Made by a program: the position numbers and the translations under genes. A DNA stretch of 55,946 nt from assembly GCA_019648995.1 (NCBI GenBank), contig BLXT01002328.1:564898-620843 (forward strand). Direction: 5' to 3'. The notes under the pieces are model-generated. The model ran no database searches, was not told the DNA's origin, and saw only the letters and a program-made list of their open reading frames with translations. The DNA comes from Plakobranchus ocellatus. Its lineage: Eukaryota > Mollusca > Gastropoda > Plakobranchidae. Positions 1-11,199 of this stretch are shown in pieces. Every line of letters begins with the position of its first letter. The stretch's first letter is position 1.

Positions 1-1698
1 TTCGACAATTCGACAATCATTTGATTTCTCTGATGATATGTGATGATTGTTCTAGCTCCAGGTCTCCAGTTTACCCTGAAACAAATGTATTACTATTTCT
101 TCAAAATACCTTCCTCTAACTTTTACTAAATGTCAAGAATTTGTGACACCACTGCATTTGCATGTTATAAAAACCTGTGGAATCAGTTCAATACTTGTAG
201 GCTACTGAAATAGTTTAAATTGATCATAGACTCCCTGAATAATTTGACAAAAAGATCTGTGGAAATATTTTATGAAGTTTCTACAACAAAAGAATTATGT
301 AGATAACTAAAATATTAATAACACTAATACTTTAGTAATAATAATGGTAGTAGCATTAGCAGTGGTAGCAGCAGCTGTTGTTTCTTTTGTAGTAATAGTA
401 GTTGAAATTGTACAGTGAAAGCAACAAAAATTGCAAAAGGGGGAACAAGAGAAGCTCTAATTTTGAAATACATACCAGCATTATTTTGAAAATAATAATG
501 ACTCCTTAATTTTCATGAATATTTGGTTCCTTCAGTTTGAAAAAGTAAATTTAGAATATCCGATAGTGATAGGTTTATTTATTATTCTTCAAGTACATTG
601 TACATTAAGAAGCGGTTTATCTAAAGCCAGTCTTCGTAATTGGTTAAAGCTATGTGTGAAATGCAATTTGGAAAAAAAATTGATTGTATATTTTAAATAG
701 TATATATGTTATTTTGAATTATTTTGATATGGTAGCAAACAATGTTCATGTTTATCTCAAGTGCCAGAAATTGAAAGCTCCTTTGTTATTTGAAAGCAAC
801 AGATTTTGTCATTGCTAAGATGCACGGGCGTTGGACAAAAATGCAATAGTATAAGACAATAAGGGTCCCATTAAAACTTTTTCCCCAAAAGTTTGTATAT
901 TACCCCTTAGCTGGTCTAAAATACTTGCAACAGGGGTATGAATTACTCTAAGATATAATTTGGGGTTGGCAGACCTGCCATGGCTTAAAATATTCTGCAT
1001 TCTTATACCCCTGGCTTCTCTCTGTCCATTCATCCTTTTTTTTTTTTCATCTAGAATATGCTCATGGTTTAAAATATTCTACAATTGTATACACTTTTAA
1101 AGTAAACAAATCAGGTGAGGGTCTGTTGATTATTTTTATTTATTTATTTTGTTACAAACCTGCACTTTTTTTTTTTTCAAGCTTTAACTTTTTCCTTGGG
1201 ATTTTTTTTTCAAATTTTTATGGGGAACCCTGGGACAAAAGAGATGTTTCTTTAATGTTTAAGATAAAAAAATTATTTCATGATGACTGGATACCCTTGC
1301 AGTGTTTGCCTATCTGATATGTTATGCAGGTGCATAGCGTAATGCACAAAAAGATCATCAATGACAGTTTTTGTGTTGACATTGCTTTGTGCTGCTTTTT
1401 AATACTTAATCATAAGTTTGCTAATGTTAAATTTGTCATACTTATTGCCATATGCATGTAGTTTTTTTCTTTTGGTTGCAGGTGTTTCTTTTCCTGCTCA
1501 GAATCTCATAAAGTTATCGGTTTGTTTGTAAATGAATTTATATGAAGAGTAAAAACATTCGGAACCTTCAAATAATTCCAAATGTGTCACCGTTTGATAC
1601 ATTAGGATTGGAATTAAGTGCACTCCAATGTTGTAGGAAAACTCGGAGATAAGCATAAAAAGTTTCTGAGATTTATCTCATATTATCTTGACTTTCAG
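1..1698. other. Left-edge non-coding stretch, probable FARSA intron
   Basis: No exon was recognised. It lies immediately upstream of the first visible FARSA exon, so it is most simply intron sequence of that gene. It is AT-rich with several poly-T runs. A short direct repeat of about 30 bp sharing the core TTAAAATATTCT is visible near 976-1016 and 1062-1100. The small ORFs here are not supported. Confidence 0.5.
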
Positions 1699-1776
1699 GT
1701 ATGCACAGGCTGCGATTCAAGCCAGCCTACAATCCTTACACGGAGCCTAGTATGGAAATCTTTGGCTACCATGATG
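1699..1776 (+). CDS. FARSA: FARSA exon A (partial gene, third from last)
   Basis: It encodes [19 protein letters not shown] and continues to the tyrosine-histidine-aspartate that precedes the next exon. The acceptor is TTTCAG after a T-rich tract and the donor is GTATGTG. The exon enters in phase (last two bases of a codon) and leaves after the first base of a Gly codon. A second CAG ten bases downstream (1705-1707) could be an alternative acceptor. The one chosen gives a Gly-x-x-x-Leu alignment with animal FARSA, but the upstream exon would be needed to decide. Confidence 0.9.
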
Positions 1777-4700
1777 GTATGTGTACATATATCCAACTTT
1801 TTTAAACAATAGCCTTAATTTTTAAGAAATTTTTCTACAACAGTGACATTTTTTTTACATCACAAGTTTGCTAAAGCAAATTTGTCAACTTGGTTGTACT
1901 TGGTATGATTGCAGCTGGGTAACTGGAACTGTCTAGTAGCACAAAAGAGCGCAACACCTTAAAAAAATGATGTGAAGGATAAGCAATGTGGTAGAGATAC
2001 ATAAGAAATCATGTGTAGTTTATGATAGCAAGACTGTCTTTGAGTAGAGCAAATAGGCTAGCCTAAGGAGCATGGTTTATTTTTAAATCTGCCTCACCGG
2101 TGGAAAGTTAGATGGTGTGGGTGTGATTGCATCCATTCTAAAAATATCGCAGGCAGGGGATAAAAATCAAAATCAGTAATTATTAAGGTAATAAAAAATG
2201 ACACATGCTCTCAGAACGTTCAAAAACTCTTCTGCACATTTGAAAACATGAAAATTTGTATACTGCCAAAGATTTAAAAAAAAAAAAATTTTAACAAGCC
2301 AAGATCCCACTTGCCACATTTGTTTTGTTCATTAGAGTATGAGACCTCTATCTAGAATCTGGACTTGATTTACTTTCTCTGCTGCACATTACTGTGACAC
2401 AATTACACTTTCTCTTTTACTTCATTGATTTATCTGCTCTGTGTTTAGATCTTATTGTCACTGAACAAACTTAGTCAGTGCCATGATAGTTTGCACAGAT
2501 GATACCACTCCTAACAATATTTCACTATGATCACCTTGGCATTGATACTTGCATTAACTGAGTAAAGCAGGCTCTACAACATGCAAGGTTCTACCATATT
2601 TTGTCCCCTTGTAGGGTCCGGGGAAAGAATGTGCTCAACCCCTACTTTTTTTTTCTTCCTGTGAGGAATCTGGGATATAATCAACCCACTGTACTGTGCA
2701 AGCTGTAAGAAGCAATTGAAACAGGTTGTTGCCCATAAATTGTACCTTGTTGGTACATGAATGGCTTTGCTTTCAGTCCACCTTGCTTTGTCTTCTCTTC
2801 CCACTTCCTTTCATGCGCTATTGTCCTGTCTGCTTCCCCTCTTGTTGTCTCCACTTCTTTCCACAATAGTCCTCCAATGCTGGAAAAAAAAAAATTAAGA
2901 GGCCACCTCCTTGTGTGTGTGTGTGGGGGGGGTTGAGGTGGTGATATTGGCTATCACTTATCTACACAGCTCCTTGACCACTCCCTTCTTTCGAGACAAG
3001 AGGGCAGCACTAACCCTGTCTTTTTTTTCTCTGTGCAAGGCTGGGGTCAATCCCATTCTCTCTGCTGAGAGTATAGCTCGTGGGTAGCCCTGGAGATCTG
3101 TGCAATGGGTCCACTTAGTTGGGTTCTGAGGTGGGTGGTAAGCCCTGGAGTTAAATAAAAAAAAACCTGGCCCCTCCCCATGTTTCGACAAGGTGAAGAA
3201 TTCACAGTAAACTCATATATCCATACCATTTTGCAAGAAAATTGGGAACCTGAGAGGGCAAACAAGCTCCACAAAGTACTCCCTAACTTGGGGGAAGACC
3301 TCAGCAAAAAGAGTGAAGGAGCAGGTAGAAAGTGGGAGATGGTAATGTGTAGGCTTAGGGTGGGCCACACATGGCTCACCCAGAACTACCTTTTAAAATA
3401 TGAGGAACTGCCTGTTTGCTCTGCTTGCAACAGCCTCTACTCTGTCAGCAATATTTTAATTGAATGCCCAGACTTTCAGGTCAACAGGAATAAATACTAC
3501 AATGTAACTGACATGTACAGTTTTTTCTGAGAGGCCAATCCCTCTCACATAGTGGGCTACTTAAGGGAACTTGGTGTCTATAGAAATATCTGTGGCTTCC
3601 TTTTAAAAGTTTTTCTCCACATATATACTCAATTAGGTTTTAAATGGATTTTCACATTTGTTTTAATTTGCTTAACCCTATCCGTAAGAGGTGTTTTATT
3701 GGTGTATCCGTATGCGGGGGTTACTGAGTGCCCCCATATTTTAATATCAATATAGTCTTAACTGTAAGTGTGGGGTAACTGCATGTCCCCATAACGTATA
3801 TAGTGAAAAAAAATTGCTATATACCTATCCGTATGTGAAGGGTAACAGAATCACCTCATAATTTTCATAGGAAAAATAATAGAGGATTTCAGAAATAACC
3901 TCAGGTTAGTTCAATATTGATTTTCTGTCAATCATTATTATGTAGTCATATGTCAAATTGAAATTTGAGGAATACTGAAAAGCTCAAGTATTTTGAGTAT
4001 TTAAAAAAAATTAAAAACAAGCCTTGGGAATAAAAATTACGACACACTTAAGGATAGGGTTAGGTATCTTATGATGGTCTATGAGAGAAAATGAATGAAC
4101 AGAAACCCTAAGATCATCGTTTAATGGTGGAATGGGTATACCAATAATTGATCAATCAATCTATCTTTCAAGTCACCAAGATGTAACTGACTTGTACAGG
4201 CAGGCATAGTGGTTTACTTAAAGAAACTTGATGTCTGTGGTTTTGTCTTGTTTTGTTTTAATACTTCATATATTCATGCTCAATGGTTTTCATTTGTGTA
4301 AGCAAACGATAAATAATGGCCTTTGAGAGAAAATGAATGAATAGAAATCCTGAGATCAACAATAAATTGGTGAACTATGAATAGCTACGTTCAATTGGTT
4401 TTTATTTGCTTTAGCAAGTGATAAATAATGGACTGTGAGAGGAAATGAATGAACGGAAACCCTGAAATCACCGATAAATGGTGGACTGGGCATATTCAGC
4501 AATCAATCATTCCATCTTTTGTCTCTCCCAAGATATTGACTAATCTTATCAGCAGTTCACTGCAGTTGTATCACAAGTTGTATGAGTGGAGTTTTTAATA
4601 GAGTAAAACCATAGTCAATTGAATTGTTATTCTCTTTCTTTTCTAAGCCATCATTTGTGCAACAGGTTATTGTTGCATTTGGAACATATTTGGATTGGAA

Positions 4701-6226
4701 ATGAAAATGAAATATTGAGTATGTTTGGCTGATATTAATCTGTTTGTTTCTTCTTCATGCAGGTTTAGGCAAGTGGGTTGAGATAGGTAATTCTGGCGTT
4801 TTCCGTCCAGAGATGTTACTGCCCATGGGTCTACCAGAGGACGTATCAGTAATTGCCTGGGGGCTTTCTCTCGAGAGGTATTTATTTTGCCCTTCAAGGG
4901 TTTGCATGGGTGAAATATCTTTGGAGGAGTTTTGGTCTGACATCTTACATGAAAAGTTGCTGGTTTACCAAAAAATTTATACACACACACATACATACAT
5001 AGCAGGGAGCGGTGGCTCATCTGGTAGAGCAGTTGGCTACCAGGGTTCGATTCCCAGTCCGGGCAAAATCAGATTTTCATTGCTACTCTATGTCCACCCA
5101 GCACTAAATGGGTAGCTAGGTCTCTTAAGACACAGCGAAAGTAAAGGCGGGGAGGAAAGCAATGGCAAACTACCGTCAAATGCCGTATGCCAAGAACAAT
5201 CAGGACCCTACTTTTGGTTCCCCGAGGCTTGGACTAAGCGTGGGACCCACTTTACTTTTTTTTTACATACATAGGGCCTATATAAAACCATGAATTTAAT
5301 GCAACATTTCATGTTTATCTATTTTGATGGGCTGGTTTTATATGATCTATCTTAAAGTTAAAAAGAAAAAAGTAAAAAAAAAATGGCACTTCCAGAAACA
5401 TGTGAGTTTAAGGATCTTGAAGATGCAATGGTGGGTGAAGGAAATGACCTAATGAGCGAAACATTTGTGTTGCTTACTTTGTTCAAATAAGTTTGAATTC
5501 TTTTACATAAAAAATCATACAAAATCATAAAATATAAGAATGTGTTTAAAGGTAATTATCATAGGCCTGTTTGGATGCCACTTCGTGGATCAATTTCCAC
5601 AAAACTTTGATAGTAGCTTTGTGATTTTTAAACATTTGACTTCATGAGCTTGATTGAATAAGGGCTTATAATTTGTTATGCCGTTTTGCCACTTAGTGTA
5701 TCACCTCTGTAAATATTATCAGGATTTTTAAAAGATATGGGCTGCAGAGGAATGCAAGAGCAACATTCGTCCTAGAAAAGCCATACATCATTTTATATGC
5801 TTTTTTTTTATCATTGACATAATCCCATGTGTTGTGCCTAATTGTTGCCTTTTGATGTGGCCAACAGTGGGCTTATTGCTCAGATATATGGAAAAGGGCT
5901 TTCCTTATGATACATGTTTTAAATTAAACTAAATCCTTATGAAATGGGAAAAAGTGTGTCATTTATATCTTCGTAACTCTGTATAATTATGTAAAAATAA
6001 AGCAATAGAATAATGTAAGTTATATAAATCTTTCCCATGTCAATTTCTGAATTTAAGAAAATTGTCAACCATTTTTGTAACTTCTAAATATTAGTCATTA
6101 CATTTCTTTTTCCTTTGCAGACCTACCATGATCAAGTACAAGTTGAGCAATATCCGTGACCTGGTGGGACCAAAAGTGAATCTTAAAATGGTGTATGATA
6201 ACCCTTTATGTCGGTTAGAAAAATAG
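1699..6226 (+). CDS. FARSA: Phenylalanine--tRNA ligase alpha subunit, C-terminal part (three exons, partial gene)
   Basis: FARSA is the catalytic alpha subunit of the cytosolic alpha2-beta2 class II phenylalanyl-tRNA synthetase, which charges tRNA-Phe with phenylalanine. Three exons (1699-1776, 4763-4877, 6121-6226) join in phase to encode about 99 residues. These match the animal protein almost without gaps: [19 protein letters not shown], then [18 protein letters not shown], then the class II motif 3 segment AWGLSLER with its key arginine, then a conserved tail ending CRLEK and TAG. All introns are GT-AG. The upstream exons, which hold the N-terminal DNA-binding-like domains and class II motifs 1 and 2, were not seen and must lie left of the window. 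The reading frame is intact and the residues are well conserved, so the gene looks functional. It is convergent with NOL10, with about 10 kb of repeat-rich DNA between the two stop codons. Confidence 0.95.
3060..3750 (+). pseudogene. LINE (I-clade-like) ORF2 C-terminal fragment, decayed
   Basis: From 3180 the frame reads through a run typical of the region after the RNase H domain of I-like non-LTR retrotransposons: [12 protein letters not shown], then [15 protein letters not shown], then a cysteine motif [24 protein letters not shown] at 3528-3530 interrupts the frame. The same frame then continues with [12 protein letters not shown], the usual closing segment of such ORFs. Upstream of 3180 the RNase H part is broken by stops. 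The 5' end is truncated, as expected for LINE copies. The copy is inactive. Assignment to the I clade is from memory of motif order. Confidence 0.7.
3690..4500 (+). repeat. Repetitive tail downstream of the LINE fragment
   Basis: Two kinds of imperfect repeat are visible. At 3690-3850, short units share TATCCGTA(T/A)G and a G-rich run followed by TAACTG. At about 4080-4150, 4320-4385 and 4425-4495, units share GAGA(G/A)AAATGAATGAA followed by an AAACCCTGA-like stretch and a TGGTG(G/A)A core. The second set resembles the untranslated tail of I-like LINEs and may be part of the same insertion. Confidence 0.55.
4763..4877 (+). CDS. FARSA: FARSA exon B (active-site exon, motif 3)
   Basis: It begins after TTCTTCATGCAG and encodes [19 protein letters not shown], then [20 protein letters not shown]. 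It ends in the first two bases of the motif 3 Arg codon before GTATTT. This is the most conserved part of the alpha subunit active site. The join to the next exon restores Arg-Pro-Thr-Met. Confidence 0.95.
5003..5264 (+). mobile_element. tRNA-derived SINE, full length, with target-site duplication
   Basis: The 5' part is tRNA-like: box A-like TGGCTCATCTGG, then a perfect box B GGTTCGATTCC, which are the internal RNA polymerase III promoter elements. A central body follows with GCAATGGCAAACTACCGTCA and GCCAAGAACAATCAGGACCC. The end is a short T run. The 10-base word ACATACATAG flanks both sides (4993-5002 and 5265-5274) as a target-site duplication. The insertion sits at the end of a CA-rich microsatellite in a FARSA intron. 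A second, 5'-truncated copy in the other orientation is at 54383-54607. Confidence 0.85.
5275..6120 (+). other. Remainder of last FARSA intron
   Basis: AT-rich intron sequence with poly-A and poly-T runs. No repeat family or coding signal was recognised beyond the acceptor at its end. Confidence 0.6.
6121..6226 (+). CDS. FARSA: FARSA terminal coding exon
   Basis: It follows a strong TTTTTCCTTTGCAG acceptor and encodes [20 protein letters not shown], then [14 protein letters not shown] and TAG. It ends a few residues after the conserved CRL. The vertebrate protein carries a longer, variable tail, so this short end is a normal species difference. Confidence 0.95.
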
Positions 6227-6268
6227 AATTCTGACAAACATTGATCACTATACATTTAAAGTTCAGCA

Positions 6269-6274
6269 AATAAA
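6269..6274 (+). promoter_or_regulatory. Candidate FARSA polyadenylation signal
   Basis: A canonical AATAAA lies 43 bases after the FARSA stop codon. The window is AT-rich, so position relative to the stop is the main support. No transcript end was observed. Confidence 0.45.
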
Positions 6275-6834
6275 TTGCAATGAGAGAGGAGTAAATTTCA
6301 ATCAATCTCTTAGTACAATTTTAATTAATAATGTGCTTTGCGAGTGTATGACATTGGAATTTGATTATTCTGAGTATAAATTTAAGTAAATTTCAAATTT
6401 TATAGATTGAATTTGCATGATAATTTTCAGATATATAAATCTTGCATATTGTGACTGAATATAAGGCCCTGGAATTTAACTGAGGTAATGTTTTAGGGGC
6501 ATTAAAGATGATTTTCTGGCCAGAAAAACAACATTTTTATTAAACTGAGCATAATGGAATCACAATTGAAGGTACAAAAATACATAAATTTGGAATGTCT
6601 TTACATGATATTAATTTGTGAATGTATGTTGTTTTTGCTAAAAATGCTCGTCAATAATTATTGTGAAGTTGTTACATCAATGTAAGGAAAAATAAATCGA
6701 CACTCAGAGACATTACAATATTATTGTCATGTACTAAGCCATAAGCCATGAGAGTTTTTTTTTTTTTATTTCACTTGGGCATCTGTCATATAGTCTAATA
6801 TTATCATGTAAAATTCATATATTTGAATTTTTTT

Positions 6835-7250
6835 TGTGTGCTAACAAGATGGAATTTTTGGGTTTCAGGATTTCGTACATTCCAAAAAATGAAACTAATA
6901 CTGACAAACAACATAAGGTCACCAAAATAAGAATAATGAAAGCATATGTATGGTCAGTACTGTTATCTGTGAGTGAGTTCTGGAAAATTAACAAGAAACA
7001 GAGAGAAAACTGTAAGAATTGAGATGTCATTTATTAGAATGATGCGGATATCATGGACGGAAAAAAGTCCAAAGAATCGGCTCTGAAAGAAGCTAATTTG
7101 ACTTTGAGCCATCGTTAATTAAAAGTGTAAGACAAAAGTAACTACAACTTCTCAAACACATTTGCCAACACAAGGATTTAGAACATTTGGCAAGAACTTG
7201 CGACAATTTCATTGACCTGCTCTTTTCTTTTCTCAATTTAAAAAAAAATT
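6835..7250 (+). pseudogene. LINE reverse transcriptase C-terminal fragment, decayed
   Basis: The plus strand reads KIRIMKAYVWSVLL, then EFWKINKKQREN. After a frame break come the remnants of R-x-M-R-I-S-W-T and a KEANLT-like segment. This order (thumb-region motif, then W-x-I-N-K, then the R-R-M-x-R-I-S-W-T block) is characteristic of RTE/CFDP2-like non-LTR reverse transcriptases. Several stops and frameshifts show it is dead. It may belong to the same family as the RT core fragment near 18985. Confidence 0.65.
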
Positions 7251-8103
7251 GTAATCTACATTTTGCAAATTTCACTTAAACGAAATATACGCTCACACAT
7301 CAGCTGTAGCTTTGCAGCAAGGAAAAAGCCAGAGAAAAAAATTTGTTGATTTATAAGTTTTTTATTCCAACAAAGTTATTTTTCTCCCACACATGTGAAT
7401 GTTAAAATTTTCTGCAAAGGTCCAGTTATTTTTCTAAATTGTGACATTTTTTTTGCTCATGAAAAATTTGGTTGCAAGCATTAATGCAACTTAAAATTTA
7501 AAATAATTTGTTTTTCATAGGAATTTTGTACCCGTTTTAGCCACCAGTTATTATATGGAGTTGCTCCTCAGCCATAAGACTAGTAGGGCCTACTTGTACT
7601 CTTAGCAGACTATTAATTTATTATATTGGAAAGGGTTAAACAAAAATGAAGTTTTATGTTGCATGGTGATCTACATTATGGTTGCATTGTGTCATAGGTT
7701 GCAGTTCAAATTGCAATACAAAATGCTTAATTCCACAAATGAATACCCTTATCTTCTTATATGACTAACTGCTTAGAGTTCAGCAAAAATTCCCCCATTT
7801 AGTTGTAGAAAATGTGAGAAAAGGGGCCAATGGGTCAATTAGTAAAAAAAAATTTTTTAATGAAGTGGATGGGGAAATTTTTGTATTATTTACAACAAAA
7901 TGAAAAATGCAAGAAAAAAGTTCTTCAAATACATCCAACACTATTATTTAATCTTCTCACACACTGTGTGCCAAAAACAGCAGAATGACTCTAATTTTCA
8001 AATAAGATCACGATGTCTAGACATTGAGGACTTCAGAAAGCCTCAGTCAACCTTTTTTTTTTACATAGAAGGTAGAACTATAGAAATATAAAAATTAAAA
8101 CAT

Positions 8104-8400
8104 AGCGAAAAATCGATTTGAAAAGTTTACCCCTCTCCTTATGTCATATGCAAGGTGCTAGACTAATAGTAATACTACATTTAATAGTCCAGCTACCTTT
8201 TTTTTTTATCTCTGTGGTATGACTAGATCAATTCTAGGCCTATTCTTTAAGTCCATAAGCAAATTAAAAAGACTCCTCCAGGGCAATTTGTAAAGCAGTG
8301 CTTTATTATTTGCTTGTTCACCCAGTTATTGGTCCTTCTGTGTCATTGTTTACATCCTGTGAGATTCTTTTGTGCCTGTCTCAAAAGGTAGTCTCCAAAA
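8104..8400. repeat. Dispersed repeat, copy 1
   Basis: It begins AAAAATCGATTTGAAAAGTTTA, matching 10074 onward (AAAAATCGATTTGAAGAGTTTA). Scattered matches continue for about 200 bases, including a CAGCTACC/TAGCTACC stretch, GGCCTATTCTT versus GCCTATTCTT, and a TTTGTAA(A/G)GC segment. The copies are well diverged. No coding sequence or termini were identified. The copy ends shortly before the LTR element inserted at 8493. Confidence 0.5.
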
Positions 8401-8492
8401 TAGGCCTATCATCCAGCTTCTAAATTAGTAAGCTTTCATAACTCAAAACATAAACGGCATTAAAATAAAGAAACCAAGTTTTTATGTTAGGG

Positions 8493-8698
8493 TGTAGCGT
8501 CTCACTCTCACAATTGACACTTACTTAAAGCACAACCACACTGACCTTTGACAATTCCTAAGAAAACGGAAGTGGACGAAACAGACAATAACAAACATCA
8601 GTCATCATTCTTTTCTCTCTCTCTTTTTGAATCAAATGAAAAACCAAATTAAAGATCCATCACTTGTCTGTCATTATTGTAATTGTAACACCGTTACA
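8493..8698 (+). repeat. 5' LTR (206 bp)
   Basis: Direct repeat of 9172-9377, with TG...CA ends and an internal CT-rich microsatellite-like run. The four differences from the 3' LTR lie in its second half. Confidence 0.93.
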
Positions 8699-8806
8699 AT
8701 TGGTGACCCCTTCTCCTCTTGTGTTCAAAGGCTTTCACCCTTTCTTACTTCCCACCATGGCTTGTCCTCATCATCTTCTGTCCCTCAATGCCTTCGGGAC
8801 TCAAAG

Positions 8807-8956
8807 TTTGTTTTCATCCATAACGATAGCCATTGTGGTCCCCTCCGGCGTCCATACGACGGACCTTTTCGGGTGGTCGCCCCATGTGATAAAACATTTC
8901 GCATCATGGTTGGAAGCCGTGAAGAAGTCATTTCAGCAGACCGTTTGAAACCAGCT
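8807..8956 (+). pseudogene. Integrase C-terminal fragment of the LTR element
   Basis: It lies within a 189-codon frame that also runs across LTR sequence, so that ORF is not a real protein as it stands. Residues 61-110 carry the gypsy integrase C-terminal signature: FVFIHNDS, then LRRPYDGPFRVV, then EEVISADRLKPA. It is followed by a proline-, arginine- and serine-rich tail and ends at the 3' LTR. The catalytic core upstream is deleted. The fusion point is around GGGACTCAAAG near 8800. Confidence 0.85.
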
Positions 8957-9171
8957 TACGTAGACCTCACCGGTCCTGTAACGGTAGCGCAGCCTCCACG
9001 AAGAGGACGTCCACCGCTTCAACAAGCAGAACCAACGAACCAGGAGAACGCAGCGGAACTTGAATCTTCATCGCCACGTCAGCAGTCACGTTCGACACGC
9101 TCTGCACGCGCCGTCCATCTGCCACCCCGTTTCACTTCAGATGACCACAAGGCCAGTGCTGGGGGGAGCTC

Positions 9172-9377
9172 TGTAGCGTCTCACTCTCACAATTGACACT
9201 TACTTAAAGCACAACCACACTGACCTTTGACAATTCCTAAGAAAACGGAAGTGGACGAAACAGACAATAACAAACATCAGTCATCATTCTTCTCTCTCTC
9301 TCTTTTTGAATCGAATTAAAAACCAAATTAAAGATCCATCACTTGTCTGCCATTATTGTAATTGTAACACCGTTACA
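9172..9377 (+). repeat. 3' LTR (206 bp)
   Basis: Direct repeat of 8493-8698, immediately preceded by a G-rich polypurine tract and followed by the AGGG target duplication. Confidence 0.93.
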
Positions 9378-9721
9378 AGGGTAAATGGACAGTGTCAATG
9401 ATTACATACATAGAGAAAAAATGGAAGCTCCAAAACAACCCTAAACAGGATACTAGTAATCAGATGTGTACGATAGTTCTTATCAAACTTATTCAATTAA
9501 ATGGTCTTTGTATGAAAAATAACCAAGAATGATTTTTTTAAATGTCAGCTTAATGATAAATAAATATTGGACACCATCTTTTTGAGCTTTATACTAGAAA
9601 ATCCATAAGCTTAAAAGATTGCTGTTGTTTTTAGTTTCATTCTTTTGTTATGACTAGATTTGTCTAGTTTTCCAATAATTTCATTTGCTGAAAATGGCAC
9701 AGTGACTTCTAATTTTCTAAT

Positions 9722-9948
9722 AATGTGTAGCACTCTGACAAAATGAGTCAAGTTGTGGATCTACATCACTGAATTCAACTCAGCACAGAAGAAATATTCC
9801 CAATGCTTTATCTATAGAATGTCTTTTGCATGCCGATACAAAGTTCTCCACACAGAGAGAGAAATAGATCTCTTCCCTTCAGTTATTTTCATTTAAAGTC
9901 AATCATGCAAAACCTCAACTTGACTCATTTTGTCAGACTCTACACATA
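9722..9948. repeat. Fold-back inverted repeat
   Basis: The left arm (about 9722-9758) contains CTGACAAAATGAGTCAAGTTG. The right arm (about 9910-9948) contains its exact reverse complement, CAACTTGACTCATTTTGTCAG. GTGTAG/CTACAC flanks both arms. The spacer is about 150 bp and has no coding signal. Weaker symmetry may extend outward (AGTGAC near 9698 against GTCACT near 9961). Probably a fold-back element or MITE relic. Confidence 0.7.
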
Positions 9949-10073
9949 TTTTTCAAAAAAGGTCACTCCTGATACTGAAGCTCACAGAATGCTTCATCAA
10001 ACAGTTTTACATATAAATCAACTGATACTTTAATTTAAAAAAAATAAATGTATATCCCATTACATGCACAACA

Positions 10074-10780
10074 AAAAATCGATTTGAAGAGTTTACTTGT
10101 ACCCCTCCCATATGCCTTGAGCCGAAATTGGCAGAGTGCAAACATAACACATTTGCAGTCTAGCTACCGATGTTATTACTGTTGTATAACTAGTTCAAAA
10201 GCTATGCCTATTCTTCAACTTATATATCAAGTGAATTGAGAGTCCCACAGGCTTGTTTGTAAGGCCTTGTCTAGGTTTTATCTCTAGATAATTTACATGT
10301 TCACGTTGTCAATGGCCTTTCAGTGCCATTTGGAAATATTATTGGTGTTTACTGTAGTGTAAGCCTATTGTGAGAGCCTACTTTCTTTATTAATGCATTA
10401 CTGAAAGGTTATTGATCTACTGATATAGATCAGCTGCACAAATTTGTGCAATCGGTAATGAGATAAAGATAAAATTATCCATACATTATCAAGGGTCTTC
10501 CCACCCACTTACAGAACATTACCAAAACACCATCTTCATCAACTTCACAAGCATAACCATCTTAATTATTGGCACATTCGTCATCATCATCATCATCACC
10601 ACCCACTTCATCGTCATGATCATCATCACTCCATTACTATTGTCATCACTATCTCTTTATCATCATCACCATCATTGGGATTGTCACCATCACAATTTAA
10701 TCATCCTTAGGCCTAAAACTGTCGTAGCAACCAAATACCCAACCAGGCATGGACATTTTCAGGCTTTTATTTTTTTTGTA
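10074..10780. repeat. Dispersed repeat, copy 2
   Basis: The left part matches 8104-8400. The right part (about 10370-10770) matches 15675-15985, sharing GTGAGAGCCTACTTT, a TAAAGATAAA segment, a TCATCATC tract, TTAATCATCCT(T/A)AGGC and CAGGCATGGA. This copy therefore links the two other partial copies into one family of at least 700 bp. No termini or ORFs were recognised. Confidence 0.55.
10571..10690. repeat. TCA/ATC-rich microsatellite
   Basis: Imperfect trinucleotide repeat of TCA (CATCATCATC and variants) embedded in the dispersed repeat. A short equivalent tract occurs in copy 3 near 15893. Confidence 0.85.
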
Positions 10781-11199
10781 ATCTTGTTAACATTGGTAGC
10801 CTATCTTTTTTCTTTTCTGTAGATAATAATCCATCTGAGTTTATGATTGATGTGCAAAAGTCAAGGACAAGGACACTAAATCTTAATCTGGATCTTGTCG
10901 GTATTTTCTAACACAAAGTGTTTTATGAAGTGGCTAGCTTTTATTTTTAGAAATTGTAGCTGAAACAGCCAACTAGATCTAGAATACAGGTGTCCAACCT
11001 TATTAGACCCATTTTTTAAATCATAACTTGTATTTTCGCCAGGTAGGCTACATTATAAATCTTTTCGTTTCTCCTTGAAGATAGTAAGTCCTTTGGCGAT
11101 AATATATTTCACAATGATAGACTCTAGACCATATCTAGATAAAATTCATCTTGATCAAAGTCTACTCTTTCCAGGCAAAATGTACCGAAGAAGATCCAA

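Larger units (their letters stand above)
1777..4762 (+). other. FARSA intron containing a LINE 3' end
   Basis: This GT-AG intron is about 3.0 kb. Its central part is a decayed non-LTR retrotransposon end (about 3060-3750) followed by repetitive tail sequence up to about 4500. A TG/G-rich simple repeat is present near 2912-2935. Nothing else was recognised. Confidence 0.8.
8493..9377 (+). mobile_element. Compact, internally deleted Ty3/gypsy-type LTR retrotransposon
   Basis: Two direct 206-bp LTRs (8493-8698 and 9172-9377) begin TGTAGC and end GTTACA. They differ at 4 positions by my count. The 4-base word AGGG flanks the element on both sides (8489-8492, 9378-9381). Directly after the 5' LTR is TTGGTGACCCC, typical of a gypsy primer-binding site (TGG pairs with the tRNA CCA end). 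A G-rich tract (GGGGGGAGCTC) sits just before the 3' LTR as the polypurine tract. The interior is only 473 bp. It keeps the start of the interior and the last part of integrase, with gag, protease, RT and RNase H gone. It is non-autonomous and, judged by LTR identity, fairly young. Confidence 0.92.

Noticed and set aside
2958-3379. Minus-strand ORFs of 77 and 110 codons
   Set aside because: They are antisense shadows of the plus-strand LINE fragment, which has recognisable motifs.
5003-5080. A functional tRNA gene
   Set aside because: It has A and B boxes, but a conserved SINE body follows and a target duplication flanks the unit.
8627-9196. 189-codon frame as an intact gene
   Set aside because: It starts inside the 5' LTR and ends inside the 3' LTR. 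Only the middle is an integrase fragment created by an internal deletion.
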